From Tropicimonas sp. IMCC34043 (GTDB lineage: Bacteria; Pseudomonadota; Alphaproteobacteria; Rhodobacterales; Rhodobacteraceae): a DNA stretch of 64,000 bases. Where the stretch lies: assembly GCF_003390845.1 (NCBI RefSeq), contig NZ_QMEK01000001.1, positions 2,007,385 through 2,071,384 on the forward strand. The letters run 5' to 3'. The translations under genes were made by a program, and so were the position numbers. Each line of letters starts with the position of its first letter. Positions within the stretch are counted from its first letter, which is position 1. A model generated the notes under the pieces. The model did not search any database, was not told the origin of the DNA, and saw only the letters and a program-made list of their open reading frames with translations. Positions 9,162-17,801 of this stretch are shown piece after piece.

Positions 9162-9719
9162 ATGAAGCATCTGCTGGCCGGGGTGGTCTATACGGCGCTC
9201 GGGCTGTTGGCAAACCCCGCCCTCGCGGGGACAGACGACATCGCGGCGCTGCGCGACGGCGCGATGAAGAAGCTCGAATTCCACAGCGAAATGCAGCCGA
9301 TCCCCGACGGCGAGTTGCTTGACGAGGCAGACCGGACACACCGCCTGTCGGATTTCCGCGGCGAATGGCTGGTGGTCAACTTCTGGGCCACATGGTGCGC
9401 GCCCTGCCGACAGGAGATGCCGACGCTTTCCGCCCTTCAGACCGCGTTTGACGGAGAGCCCGTTCGCGTCGTGACCATCGCCACAGGCAGGAATTCGGTC
9501 ACCGGGATTGCGAAGTTCTTCGAGGAAATCGGCGTCGACAACCTGCCCCAGTTGCGCGACCCGAACCAGGCGCTGGCCCGGCAGATGGCCATCTTCGGCC
9601 TGCCGATCACGGTGATTGTCGACCCCGAGGGCAACGAGGTCGCGCGCCTGCGCGGCGATGCCGACTGGAACAGCGACAGCGCCATCGCGATCCTGCAGGC
9701 ACTGGCCGCGGGCGACTGA
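9162..9719 (+). CDS. TlpA-family thiol:disulfide interchange protein
   Basis: 185 residues. An N-terminal hydrophobic helix (5-22) acts as signal or anchor, and a thioredoxin-like domain carries WCAPC (Cys79, Cys82) and the cis-Pro in GLPIT. TlpA-type proteins reduce periplasmic cysteines, for example in cytochrome oxidase copper-site assembly. The start is uncertain: ATG 9162 sits beyond a GAAGG-like site, whereas ATG 9138 would add eight residues and overlap the argH start. A gene divergent from argH at this spot is usual in Rhodobacterales. Confidence 0.85.
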   Translation: MKHLLAGVVYTALGLLANPALAGTDDIAALRDGAMKKLEFHSEMQPIPDGELLDEADRTHRLSDFRGEWLVVNFWATWCAPCRQEMPTLSALQTAFDGEPVRVVTIATGRNSVTGIAKFFEEIGVDNLPQLRDPNQALARQMAIFGLPITVIVDPEGNEVARLRGDADWNSDSAIAILQALAAGD

Positions 9720-9794
9720 GCGGGAACGAATCTTGCCCTGACGCCACCCCTATGAGACCCTGACCGGGACATCGTGCCTGAAGGGGAGATCGTC

Positions 9795-10499
9795 TTGCGC
9801 CACCTTGTGATCGGCCTCATTGCTGCCGTTGCCGCCCTGCCCGCCCTTGCCGATACCCTGCCGCTGCCGCAAAGCCTGATTGCGCTCGACACGGCGCCGG
9901 GCGAGGCGCTGTTGATCGACGCCGAGGCGCGCGGCGATTTCTTCCCGCTGTCGATCCACTTCACCACCCAGGTCAATCCCGCCTTCTGTGGCCCCGCCTC
10001 GATCGCCATGGTCCTGAACGCCCTCGACGTGCCGCGTCCGGCCTCGCCGATGACGCTCGGCCTTGGCATGTTCGACCAGGACAACGTGTTCACGCCGGAG
10101 ACCGAGACAGTCAAGCCGCGCGCAGCGGTTGAGCGTGGCGGGATGACGCTGGACGAGCTGGGCGGCATGTTCGCCGCCCATGGCGTGGCGGCCGAGGTGC
10201 ATCATGCCGGGGACGCGACCCTCGAGGACTTTCGCCAGACCGCGAAGGCCAGCATCGCCGACGACACGAGCTTTGTTCTGGTGAACTACCTCCGCTCCGG
10301 TATCGGGCAGGAGAAGGGCGGCCATATCTCGCCGCTCGCCGCCTACGACGGCGAAACGGACAGGTTCCTGATCCTCGATGTCTCGCGCTATAAGTATCCG
10401 CCGGTCTGGGTCGAGGCCGCAGCGTTGTTCGACGCCATGAACACCCCCGATTCCGACAATGAAAACCGAACCCGCGGCTATCTTGTGGTCACGCGCTGA
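9795..10499 (+). CDS. Phytochelatin-synthase-like secreted cysteine peptidase
   Basis: 234 residues from a TTG start at 9795, chosen because AAGGGGAG lies six bases upstream and the signal peptide (about 1-19, ending ALPALA) starts there; ATG 9774 would place charged residues ahead of it. The papain-like phytochelatin synthase fold is indicated by NPAFCGPAS (Cys65), GGHISPLAAYD (His177) and ILDVSRYKYPPVW (Asp195), the expected triad. Bacterial single-domain homologues mainly hydrolyse glutathione to gamma-glutamylcysteine rather than make phytochelatins. The signal peptide puts it in the periplasm. The 3' end is 12 bases from tag, convergent. Confidence 0.85.
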   Translation: MRHLVIGLIAAVAALPALADTLPLPQSLIALDTAPGEALLIDAEARGDFFPLSIHFTTQVNPAFCGPASIAMVLNALDVPRPASPMTLGLGMFDQDNVFTPETETVKPRAAVERGGMTLDELGGMFAAHGVAAEVHHAGDATLEDFRQTAKASIADDTSFVLVNYLRSGIGQEKGGHISPLAAYDGETDRFLILDVSRYKYPPVWVEAAALFDAMNTPDSDNENRTRGYLVVTR

Positions 10500-10511
10500 G
10501 CCGGCGTCGGT

Positions 10512-11081
10512 TCAGCCCATCGCGGCGATCTCGGCATGGCGCGGGCAGGTCACGATATGGTCGTTGACCATGCCGACCGCCTGCATGAAGGCATAGGTGA
10601 TCGTCGGCCCGCAGAACTTGAAGCCCCGCTTTTTCAGGTCCTTCGAGATCTGCCGCGCGAGGTCCGTCTCCGCCGGGGCCTCTGCAAGGCTCGGCCAGTG
10701 ATTCTGGATCGGCACGCCATCGATCCTGTCCCACAGGAAGGCCGCGAATCCTTCTTGCGCCTCGATCTCCAGATAGGCCCGGGCATTGCCGATCGTCGCC
10801 TCGATCTTGCCGCGGTGGCGCACGATGCCGGTATCTGTCAGCAGGCGGGCAACCTCGGCCTCGCCCCAGCCGGCGATGATCTCGGGCTCGAACCCGGCAA
10901 AGGCCGAACGGAAATTCTCGCGCTTTTTCAGGATCGTGATCCACGACAGCCCGGCCTGGAACCCGTCCAGCACAAGCTTTTCCCACAGCGCCCGGGGATC
11001 GCGCTCGGGCACGCCCCATTCGTGATCGTGATAGTCGATATAGATCGGCTCAACCCCGACCCAGCCACAGCGTTCATTCAT
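10512..11081 (-). CDS. tag: DNA-3-methyladenine glycosylase I
   Basis: 189 residues, close to E. coli Tag. It excises 3-methyladenine from DNA. The zinc snap is intact: Cys5, His18 (in YHDHEWG), His175 and Cys179 (in NDHIVTC). The helix-hairpin-helix core with GFQAGLSW and KKRENFR is present. The position equivalent to E. coli Glu38, which contacts the base, is Asp39 here. Divergent from the EAL gene across a 105-base, AT-richer gap. Confidence 0.94.
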   Translation of the reverse strand: MNERCGWVGVEPIYIDYHDHEWGVPERDPRALWEKLVLDGFQAGLSWITILKKRENFRSAFAGFEPEIIAGWGEAEVARLLTDTGIVRHRGKIEATIGNARAYLEIEAQEGFAAFLWDRIDGVPIQNHWPSLAEAPAETDLARQISKDLKKRGFKFCGPTITYAFMQAVGMVNDHIVTCPRHAEIAAMG

Positions 11082-11186
11082 CTCGCACCCAGTTTTGGAT
11101 CAAACATCGAACAAAGTGAGAATATTTACCAGAGATTCAGCACTTGTTCTCCAAAAAGGGGCCGCGAGTAAACAGTGGAGTCGATC

Positions 11187-12026
11187 ATGGCAGCGGTTAG
11201 TCCCTCCCCGTACGAACCCCGGACCTTCGCCGGCGCGCCGACCCAGGCGCTCACAACGCGCGACATCGGGGACAGCCCCGTGCCGGATCGGGTGCGCCGG
11301 GCGCTGGAACGCGGGCGCGTCACGCTTGCCTTTCAACCGGTGGTCGATGCCCGGCAGCCCGAACGGGTCGCGTTTTTCGAGGGTCTGATTCGGCTGATCG
11401 ACGACGATGGCCGCACCATTCCCGCCGCCGACTTCATCGAGGCGTGCGAGGGCACCGAGGCCGGCACCACCCTCGACTGCCTGGCGCTGTCGATCGGGCT
11501 GCGCACGCTCGCACGCTCGCCCGACCTGCATCTGGCGGTCAACCTTTCGGTCCGTTCCATCGGTGCCCCACGCTGGATGGCGGTGCTTGACCGCGGGCTG
11601 CGGCGCGACCCCTCCGCCGCCCGGCGGCTGATCATCGAAATCACCGAATCCTCGGCGATCCTGATGCCCGACCGCGTCGCCCGCTTCATGTCCACGCTCA
11701 AGGTCCGCGGCATCCGGTTTTCGCTCGACGATTTCGGCACCGGCTACACCGCTTTCCGGTACTTGCGGACGCTCGAGTTCGACATGCTCAAGATCGCGGG
11801 CGAGTTCATTCGCGGCATCCATGCCAATTCCGACAACCGCTGCCTGGCCGCGGCGCTTGTCTCGATCGGCCGGCAGTTCGGCATCCTGACGGTCGCCGAA
11901 TCGGTCGAGACCGCGTCCGAGGCCGCAGTGCTGGGCGAGCTTGGGATCGATTGCCTGCAGGGCTATCACTTTGGCCGGCCGGCACCGCAGCCGCGGCTTG
12001 CCACAGCGCAGCGTCTCGCCGGCTGA
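11187..12026 (+). CDS. Stand-alone EAL domain protein (c-di-GMP phosphodiesterase-like)
   Basis: 279 residues from ATG 11187, with GTGGAG six bases upstream. Residues about 30-270 form one EAL domain without GGDEF, PAS or membrane parts. The signature reads EGL (65-67) instead of EAL. The other catalytic positions are present: Asn119 (NLS), Glu151 (EITES), Asp181-Asp182 (DDFGTG), Lys202, Glu238 (AESVE) and Gln258. The usual KID after the lysine is KIA (202-204). An active or weakly active cytosolic c-di-GMP phosphodiesterase is likely; a binding-only role cannot be excluded. It stands alone between tag and phaA. Confidence 0.85.
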   Translation: MAAVSPSPYEPRTFAGAPTQALTTRDIGDSPVPDRVRRALERGRVTLAFQPVVDARQPERVAFFEGLIRLIDDDGRTIPAADFIEACEGTEAGTTLDCLALSIGLRTLARSPDLHLAVNLSVRSIGAPRWMAVLDRGLRRDPSAARRLIIEITESSAILMPDRVARFMSTLKVRGIRFSLDDFGTGYTAFRYLRTLEFDMLKIAGEFIRGIHANSDNRCLAAALVSIGRQFGILTVAESVETASEAAVLGELGIDCLQGYHFGRPAPQPRLATAQRLAG

Positions 12027-12254
12027 CCGCCCGTTTCGCGACCGACGAAACCCCGACCCCTTGCAGGCAACCGGAGCGCGAAGCCGTGATATGTCGCGCC
12101 GCAACGCCGCGTTGGCAAGCCTGAATTCCGGGGTGGGACACCCTGTCAGTTGCGACTTTACGGGCGCCACCCTAACTCAAGTCATGACCACCGGGGCGTA
12201 TCGGGAGTCTGCCACGCGGCATGAACGCCCCCTGATGACCTGAGAGGAGCCATC

Positions 12255-13430
12255 ATGACGAATGTTGTTATCGCCTCTGCCGGCCGGACCGCCGTCGGAA
12301 GCTTTCTGGGATCTTTTGCCAACACGCCCGCCCACGACCTCGGCGCCGCAATGCTCGAAGGCATCGTCGCCCGCGCCGGCATCGACAAATCCGAAGTATC
12401 CGAGACCATTCTCGGTCAGGTGCTGACCGCCGCCCAGGGCCAGAACCCGGCCCGCCAGGCGCATATCAACGCCGGCCTGCCGATTGAAAGTGCGGCCTGG
12501 AGCATCAATCAGGTCTGCGGCTCCGGCCTTCGCACCGTCGCACTCGGCGCCCAGCACATCATGCTCGGCGATGCCGCGATCGTCTGCGCCGGCGGCCAGG
12601 AAAGCATGTCGCTCAGCCCGCACGCCGCCATGCTGCGCCAAGGCTACAAGATGGGCGACGTCAAATACATCGACACCATGATCAAGGACGGTCTGTGGGA
12701 TGCCTTCAACGGCTATCACATGGGGCAGACCGCCGAGAATGTGGCCGAGCAATGGCAGATCAGCCGCGAGATGCAGGACGAATTCGCCGTCGCCTCGCAG
12801 AACAAGGCCGAAGCCGCCCAGAAGGCCGGCAAATTCGCCGACGAGATCATCCCGTTCACGATCAAGACCCGCAAGGGCGAGTCGATCGTCGACGCCGATG
12901 AATACATTCGTCACGGCGCCACCCTCGAGGCCATGCAGAAACTGCGCCCGGCCTTCACGAAGGACGGCACGGTGACCGCCGGCAATGCGAGCGGCATCAA
13001 CGACGGCGCCGCCGGCGTTCTGCTGATGAGCGCCGAGGAAGCCGAGAAGCGCGGCATCGAGCCGCTGGCGCGCATCGCCTCCTATGCGACCGCGGGTCTC
13101 GACCCCTCGATCATGGGTGCCGGCCCGATCTTTGCCTCGCGCAAGGCGCTGGCGAAGGCCGGCTGGAAGGTCCAGGATCTGGATCTGGTCGAAGCCAACG
13201 AGGCCTTCGCGGCCCAGGCCTGCGCCGTGAACAAGGACATGGGCTGGGATCCCGCGATCGTCAACGTGAACGGCGGCGCCATCGCTATCGGCCACCCGAT
13301 CGGGGCCTCGGGCGCCCGCGTGCTCAACACCCTGATTTTCGAGATGAATCGCCGCGGTGCCAAGAAGGGCCTCGCCACGCTTTGCATCGGTGGCGGCATG
13401 GGCGTCGCGGTCTGCATCGAACGCCCCTGA
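12255..13430 (+). CDS. phaA: Acetyl-CoA acetyltransferase (beta-ketothiolase)
   Basis: 391 residues. Condenses two acetyl-CoA to acetoacetyl-CoA, the entry step to poly-3-hydroxybutyrate and to the ethylmalonyl-CoA pathway. Nucleophile Cys88 (NQVCGSG), His347 (GHPIGASG) and Cys377 (CIGGG) make the thiolase triad. GAGAGGAG lies six bases before the ATG. phaB follows 175 bases downstream on the same strand, but a hairpin ends the phaA unit, so the two may be only partly co-transcribed. Confidence 0.96.
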   Translation: MTNVVIASAGRTAVGSFLGSFANTPAHDLGAAMLEGIVARAGIDKSEVSETILGQVLTAAQGQNPARQAHINAGLPIESAAWSINQVCGSGLRTVALGAQHIMLGDAAIVCAGGQESMSLSPHAAMLRQGYKMGDVKYIDTMIKDGLWDAFNGYHMGQTAENVAEQWQISREMQDEFAVASQNKAEAAQKAGKFADEIIPFTIKTRKGESIVDADEYIRHGATLEAMQKLRPAFTKDGTVTAGNASGINDGAAGVLLMSAEEAEKRGIEPLARIASYATAGLDPSIMGAGPIFASRKALAKAGWKVQDLDLVEANEAFAAQACAVNKDMGWDPAIVNVNGGAIAIGHPIGASGARVLNTLIFEMNRRGAKKGLATLCIGGGMGVAVCIERP

Positions 13431-13460
13431 GCCGTCCGACCCGAGGAGGCAAAGAAACGG

Positions 13461-13490
13461 GGAGCGCCTGCGCCTGGCGCTCCTCATTTA
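13461..13490 (+). terminator. Hairpin after phaA
   Basis: GGAGCGC (13461-13467) and GCGCTCC (13477-13483) form a 7-bp perfect stem with a 9-nt loop, followed by TCATTTAA, a weak U-tract. A second 7-bp dyad, ACCGTCG/CGACGGT, follows at 13491-13513. Likely an attenuating or partial terminator between phaA and phaB. Confidence 0.6.
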
Positions 13491-13525
13491 ACCGTCGTGT
13501 CGGTCGCGACGGTGTAGACGATTTA

Positions 13526-13544
13526 GCAAAAGCAATATTGTTGC
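13526..13544 (+). promoter_or_regulatory. AT-rich dyad upstream of phaB
   Basis: GCAA-5 nt-TTGC (13532-13544), with another GCAA at 13526, forms the only AT-rich island in the phaA-phaB gap, about 60 bases before the phaB ATG. It could be a repressor site or part of a phaB promoter. No regulator is assigned. Confidence 0.3.
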
Positions 13545-13605
13545 CCCGAGAGCGTCGTTTGGGTAATCGTGTTGCGGACGACTTGGCCAGAGTGGAGGGA
13601 GCAAT

Positions 13606-14331
13606 ATGGCAAGAGTAGCAGTGGTTACCGGCGGATCGCGCGGCATTGGCGCAGCGATATCGACGGCCTTGAAGGAAGCGGGCTACAGCGTGGCAGCCAA
13701 CTTCGGCGGCAACGAGGAGGCAGCCGCCAAGTTCACTGAAGAAACCGGGATCAAGACCTACAAATGGTCGGTTGCGGATTATGAAGGCTGCGAGGCCGGG
13801 ATCAAGCAGGTCGAGGCCGACCTCGGCCCGGTCGAGATCCTCGTCAACAACGCCGGCATCACCCGCGATGCAATGTTCCACCGCATGACAGTGCAGCAAT
13901 GGAACGACGTGATCGACACCAATCTTCACGGCGTCTTCAACATGACCCATCCGGTCTATCCGGGGATGCGCGAACGCAAGTGGGGCCGGATCATCAACAT
14001 CAGCTCGATCAACGGCCAGAAGGGACAGGCCGGGCAGACCAACTATTCCGCTGCCAAGGCGGGCGATCTCGGCTTTACCAAGGCGCTGGCCCAGGAAGGC
14101 GCGCGCTTTGGCGTGACGGTCAACGCGGTCTGCCCGGGCTATATCGGCACCGAGATGGTGCGTGCCATCGACGAGAAGGTCCTGAACGAGCGGATCATCC
14201 CGCAGATCCCGGTCGGCCGCCTTGGCGAACCCGAGGAAATCGCCCGCTGCGTGGTCTTCCTCGCCTCCGAGGAATCAAGCTTCATCACCGGCTCGACGAT
14301 CAGCATCAACGGCGGCCAGTTCTTCGTCTGA
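13606..14331 (+). CDS. phaB: Acetoacetyl-CoA reductase
   Basis: 241 residues, short-chain dehydrogenase fold. Reduces acetoacetyl-CoA to (R)-3-hydroxybutyryl-CoA with NADPH. The cofactor motif TGGSRGIG starts at residue 8, NNAG at 81-84; Ser134, Tyr147 and Lys151 form the catalytic set. FGV and INGQKGQ, typical of PhaB, surround the active site. The ribosome site is GGAGGGAG. Paired with phaA it supplies monomer for polyhydroxybutyrate; the synthase gene is not in this window. Confidence 0.95.
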   Translation: MARVAVVTGGSRGIGAAISTALKEAGYSVAANFGGNEEAAAKFTEETGIKTYKWSVADYEGCEAGIKQVEADLGPVEILVNNAGITRDAMFHRMTVQQWNDVIDTNLHGVFNMTHPVYPGMRERKWGRIINISSINGQKGQAGQTNYSAAKAGDLGFTKALAQEGARFGVTVNAVCPGYIGTEMVRAIDEKVLNERIIPQIPVGRLGEPEEIARCVVFLASEESSFITGSTISINGGQFFV

Positions 14332-14375
14332 AGACCCCCGGGTCCTGGTCCAGATCACCGTGCATCGCGCGGTCC

Positions 14376-14404
14376 AGCCTTCGCCTTCGGGCGGAGGCTT
14401 TTTT
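14376..14404 (+). terminator. Intrinsic terminator after phaB
   Basis: AGCCTTCGCC, loop TTCG, GGCGGAGGCT: a 10-bp stem with one G-U pair and a UUCG tetraloop, followed at once by a run of T (14399-14404). Textbook Rho-independent terminator. Confidence 0.88.
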
Positions 14405-14476
14405 CCGGCTCGCCATCGTCCCGAGCCGCCTGAACGCCTATTGACCCTGCCCCCCGATTGCAGCACCTCGATCGCC

Positions 14477-15355
14477 ATGACCCGTAGATATGCCACCGCC
14501 ACCGGCTTCATTGCCGTCCTCCTCTGGTCGCTTCTGGCGCTGTTCACCGTCGGCACGGCGCCGGTGCCGCCGCTACAACTGACCGCAATGAGCTTTGCCC
14601 TCGGCGGCGGAGTCGGGCTGGTCTGGATCGCGGTGACAGGCGGCTGGAGCCGTCTGCGCGGGGTCAGTTGGAAGGTCTATGCGTTCGGCACCGCCGGGCT
14701 TTTCGGCTATCACCTCGGCTATTTCGCGGCCCTGCGTCTTGCCCCGCCCGCCCAGGCCGGGCTGATCGCCTATCTCTGGCCGCTGCTGATCGTGCTGTTG
14801 TCGGGCCTGCTGCCCGGCGAACGGCTGCGGCCCGGCCATCTGGTCGGCGGTCTGTTCGGATTCATCGGCGCGGCACTGATCATTCTTGGCGATGGCGGCG
14901 CGGCCGGCGGCACCGCCCTGACCGGCTACGCCCTGGCGCTGCTCTGCGCCTTCATCTGGTCGGGATATTCGATCCTGTCACGACGGCTCGGCAATGCGCC
15001 GACCGAAACCGTGGTGATCTATTGCCTTGCGACAGCGCTGCTATCGGCGCTGGCCCATCTGGCGCTGGAACAGACCCTGTGGCCTGCCACTGCCGGCGGC
15101 TGGGCCAGTATCCTGGCGCTCGGCCTCGGCCCGGTGGGCCTTGCCTTCTATGTCTGGGACATCGGGGTGAAACGCGGGGATATTCAACTTCTGGGCGTTT
15201 CGTCCTACGCGGCACCGCTGTTGTCGACCCTTGCCCTGATCCTTGCGGGTCTGGCGGTGCCGACGCCGCGGGTGGTGGCGGCGGCGGCTTTGATCACTGG
15301 GGGCGCGATTCTGGCCGCGAGGGCCAGCGCCCGGGGCGCGGTCACATCGCGCTGA
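14477..15355 (+). CDS. EamA/DMT family exporter
   Basis: 292 residues with about ten hydrophobic helices arranged as two EamA repeats (about 5-135 and 150-285). The drug/metabolite transporter superfamily exports amino acids, nucleosides or related solutes; the substrate cannot be read from sequence. ATG 14477 begins just before the first helix. A long in-frame extension runs back into phaB but has no hydrophobic or family character. The 3' end overlaps the convergent YdcH-like gene by 14 bases. Confidence 0.85.
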   Translation: MTRRYATATGFIAVLLWSLLALFTVGTAPVPPLQLTAMSFALGGGVGLVWIAVTGGWSRLRGVSWKVYAFGTAGLFGYHLGYFAALRLAPPAQAGLIAYLWPLLIVLLSGLLPGERLRPGHLVGGLFGFIGAALIILGDGGAAGGTALTGYALALLCAFIWSGYSILSRRLGNAPTETVVIYCLATALLSALAHLALEQTLWPATAGGWASILALGLGPVGLAFYVWDIGVKRGDIQLLGVSSYAAPLLSTLALILAGLAVPTPRVVAAAALITGGAILAARASARGAVTSR

Positions 15356-15509
15356 GGCGAGTAATCTCCTCCTTGAGGCGGAGCTTCTGCTTTTTGAGGG
15401 CTACGACTTCCAGATCGTCGGTGCTGGGACGCAGTTGAATGGATTCCACTTTCGCCGAAAGCGCAGCATGGCGTCTGCGGAGTTCTTCAACACGAGGGGA
15501 TTCTGGCAT
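15342..15509 (-). CDS. YdcH/DUF465-family small protein
   Basis: 55 residues, beginning MPESPRVEELRRRH and rich in Arg, Glu and Lys. It is predicted to be one long helical hairpin typical of DUF465 (SlyX/YdcH-like) proteins, with KKQKLRLKEEI matching the family core. AAAGGAGAA lies seven bases before ATG 15509, which makes translation credible despite its size. Function unknown. It overlaps the end of the convergent DMT gene. Confidence 0.85.
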   Translation of the reverse strand: MPESPRVEELRRRHAALSAKVESIQLRPSTDDLEVVALKKQKLRLKEEITRLSAM

Positions 15510-15652
15510 CACCAATTCTCCTTTGAAGCTTCAGTGCAGGGGAAGTGCACCATGAAATCCGCGCCATGTCACGCACAACCGGAGGTTCTCGGCACACATT
15601 CATGTAAACCTCGTGACGCTTTTCGGAAATTTTCGGCAACTTTCCGCGCTAA

Positions 15653-16426
15653 TCAGGCAGGACTGAATCCGGGGAACGCCGCCGCCTCGCGCAGGACACT
15701 GCGAATCGCCGCGGTATAGTCCTCGCCATCCCGCAGATGCGCGTGCCCCTCGTGCAGCACCACGGCCGCGTGCAGGCGCAACTGCGCCCGCCCGCCCTTG
15801 CGCGCCCGCACCAGCACCAGATTGGCATCGCGCCCGCGCCGCGGGATCAGGGGCTGGATCTGAACCGAACCAAGATCGCCGAGCCCGGCAAGAATATCGG
15901 CCAGACGCGCGGGCCGGTGGATCAGCGTCAGCCAGCCTTTCGGGCGCAGCCGCCGCGCCGCAACCTGCAACCACGACGCCAGCGGCGTGTCCTCGCCCAT
16001 CGCCGCCTCGCGCGCGGCGTGACCGGATCGGAGCGAGGCGCCGCGGTCGAAATAGGGCGGGTTGGCGATGACGTGGTCAAACGCCTGCCGGCGCAGCCCG
16101 GCTGGCAGGTCGGCAAGGTCCCCGACATGCAGATCGAGCGCCAGACCGGCGTCTTCGGCATTGCGCCGGGCAAGATCGGCCATCTCTTCCTGCCGCTCGA
16201 CCGCCGCCAGCCGCAGCCCGCGAACCCGTGCACCAAGGCACAGGATCGCCGTCCCTGCCCCGCAGCCGAGTTCCAGAACGCTTTCCCCGGGGCGCGCAGG
16301 ACAGGCCGCCGCCAGAAACACCGCGTCGACCCCCGCCCGGTATCCGGCGGCCGGCTGCCACAGCGCCAGTCGTCCGCCGAGATAATGGTCGCGGGTCAGC
16401 GCGGCGGCGGTCGCCTCACCCGGCAC
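15653..16426 (-). CDS. TrmN6-like tRNA1(Val) adenine-N6 methyltransferase family protein
   Basis: 257 residues. A class I SAM-dependent methyltransferase with motif I VLELGCGAG and the adenine/glutamine-N6 signature NPPYF. Residues LTRDHYLGGRLALWQP at the N-terminus are typical of the TrmN6/YfiC group, which methylates A37 of tRNA-Val. GTG 16426 lies inside the last codons of the DUF2007 gene (11-base overlap), suggesting translational coupling; GTG 16450 is an alternative. The rRNA/protein methyltransferases sharing NPPY are less likely given the N-terminal motif. Confidence 0.78.
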   Translation of the reverse strand: MPGEATAAALTRDHYLGGRLALWQPAAGYRAGVDAVFLAAACPARPGESVLELGCGAGTAILCLGARVRGLRLAAVERQEEMADLARRNAEDAGLALDLHVGDLADLPAGLRRQAFDHVIANPPYFDRGASLRSGHAAREAAMGEDTPLASWLQVAARRLRPKGWLTLIHRPARLADILAGLGDLGSVQIQPLIPRRGRDANLVLVRARKGGRAQLRLHAAVVLHEGHAHLRDGEDYTAAIRSVLREAAAFPGFSPA

Positions 16427-16637
16427 CTGTAATCTCGATCCCGTTGTCACGCAGCGCCTTGCAGGCCGGCAAGAAGGCCTCGTCGCGCACCGCAAGCCGC
16501 CTCGGCAGAATGCCGATGGAACCTTCGAGGACGCTCATATGGACGTCCATTTCGAACCAGTCTATACCCTCGCCAGTGAGAAGGGATTTTGCAAAGGCGA
16601 TGACCGTAGGGTCATTGGTGCGCAGAAGTTCTTTCAT
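16416..16637 (-). CDS. DUF2007 family protein
   Basis: 73 residues, begins MKELLRTNDPTVIAF and contains the short alpha/beta pattern of DUF2007 (putative signal-transducing or PII-like small proteins). Function unknown. First gene of a two-gene unit with the TrmN6-like enzyme and divergent from the polyprenyl synthase, with a 56-base gap holding an AT-rich TTGAGTTAATAAG stretch that probably contains promoters. Confidence 0.82.
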   Translation of the reverse strand: MKELLRTNDPTVIAFAKSLLTGEGIDWFEMDVHMSVLEGSIGILPRRLAVRDEAFLPACKALRDNGIEITGAG

Positions 16638-16693
16638 GGTTTTGAGTTAATAAGACTGCTGCGGGTTTGTCGAGCGGCAGTGACGGAACGGTG

Positions 16694-17695
16694 ATGAGCC
16701 TGGACGACGCATCGGAAAAACCGCACGACCGGCTTGGTCGCTATCTGGCTTCGGACCTCGAGCTTGTAAACGCGCTGATCCGCGAACGCATGGCCTCGGA
16801 ACATGCCCCGCGCATCCCCGAGGTGACAGCGCATCTGGTCGAAGCGGGGGGCAAGCGGCTGCGCCCGATGCTGACGCTCGCCGTGGCCCGGATGCTGGGC
16901 TACGAGGGTGACAATCACCTGCGGCTTGCCGCAACCGTCGAATTCATCCACACGGCCACGCTGCTGCACGACGACGTTGTCGACGAAAGCGCCCAACGCC
17001 GCGGCCGCCCGACCGCCAACCTGCTGTGGGACAACAAGTCCTCGGTTCTGGTCGGCGACTATCTGCTGGCCCGTTCGTTCCTGCTGATGGTCGAAACCGG
17101 CAGCCTCAGGGTACTGCAGATCCTGTCGCAGGCCTCGGCCACGATCGCGGAAGGCGAAGTTCTGCAACTGACCGCCGCGCGGGACCTTGCGACCGACGAG
17201 GGCATCTATCTGCAGGTGATCCGCGGCAAGACGGCGGCGTTGTTTGCCGCGGCCTGCGAGGTCGGCGCCGTGATCGCCGCCGCGCCCGAGGATCAGATCG
17301 AGGCCCTGCGCACCTATGGCGACGCGCTGGGGGTCAGCTTCCAGATCGTCGACGATCTGCTGGATTATGGCGGCAGTTCTGCGGCAATCGGCAAGAACGT
17401 CGGTGACGATTTCCGCGAACGCAAACTGACCTTGCCGGTGATCAAGGCGGTGGCCGCAGCCGACGCCGAAGAGCGCGAGTTCTGGCGCCGGGTGATCGAG
17501 AAGGGCCGGCAGCAAGACGGCGATCTCCAACGGGCTCTGGAGCTGCTCGAACGCCATGATGCGCTCGAAGCGACAAGGATCGAGGCGCTCCGCTGGGCCG
17601 AGATTGCAAAATCGTCCCTCGAAACCATGCCTGACGGCGAGGTGCGCGCCATGCTCACGGATCTGGCCGACTACGTGGTCGCGCGGGTGCGCTAA
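16694..17695 (+). CDS. ispB: Polyprenyl diphosphate synthase (ubiquinone side chain)
   Basis: 333 residues. Trans-prenyltransferase with both Asp-rich motifs: first DDVVD at 93-97, second DDLLD at 220-224. GGKRLRP (52-58) binds isopentenyl diphosphate. Bulky residues are absent just before the first motif, consistent with a long product (octa- to decaprenyl) for ubiquinone; the chain length cannot be fixed by eye. ATG 16694 is preferred over an upstream TTG. Other quinone-route genes here are ubiA at 46.9 kb and ispE, convergent 106 bases downstream. Confidence 0.9.
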   Translation: MSLDDASEKPHDRLGRYLASDLELVNALIRERMASEHAPRIPEVTAHLVEAGGKRLRPMLTLAVARMLGYEGDNHLRLAATVEFIHTATLLHDDVVDESAQRRGRPTANLLWDNKSSVLVGDYLLARSFLLMVETGSLRVLQILSQASATIAEGEVLQLTAARDLATDEGIYLQVIRGKTAALFAAACEVGAVIAAAPEDQIEALRTYGDALGVSFQIVDDLLDYGGSSAAIGKNVGDDFRERKLTLPVIKAVAAADAEEREFWRRVIEKGRQQDGDLQRALELLERHDALEATRIEALRWAEIAKSSLETMPDGEVRAMLTDLADYVVARVR

Positions 17696-17749
17696 GCCGC
17701 ATTCGGTTGCGACACAGCGGCAACTCGCGCTGCGCTGCCGCCGGTCCAT

Positions 17750-17777
17750 GGCCTTCGCTCTACGATCCCCGAAGGCC
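17750..17777. terminator. Bidirectional hairpin between ispB and ispE
   Basis: GGCCTTCG (17750-17757) and CGAAGGCC (17770-17777) give an 8-bp stem in the gap between the two convergent genes. There is no T-run on either side, so it may only weakly terminate. Confidence 0.4.
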
Positions 17778-17801
17778 GCCCGCAGGGATTTCCGAAATGC
17801 G

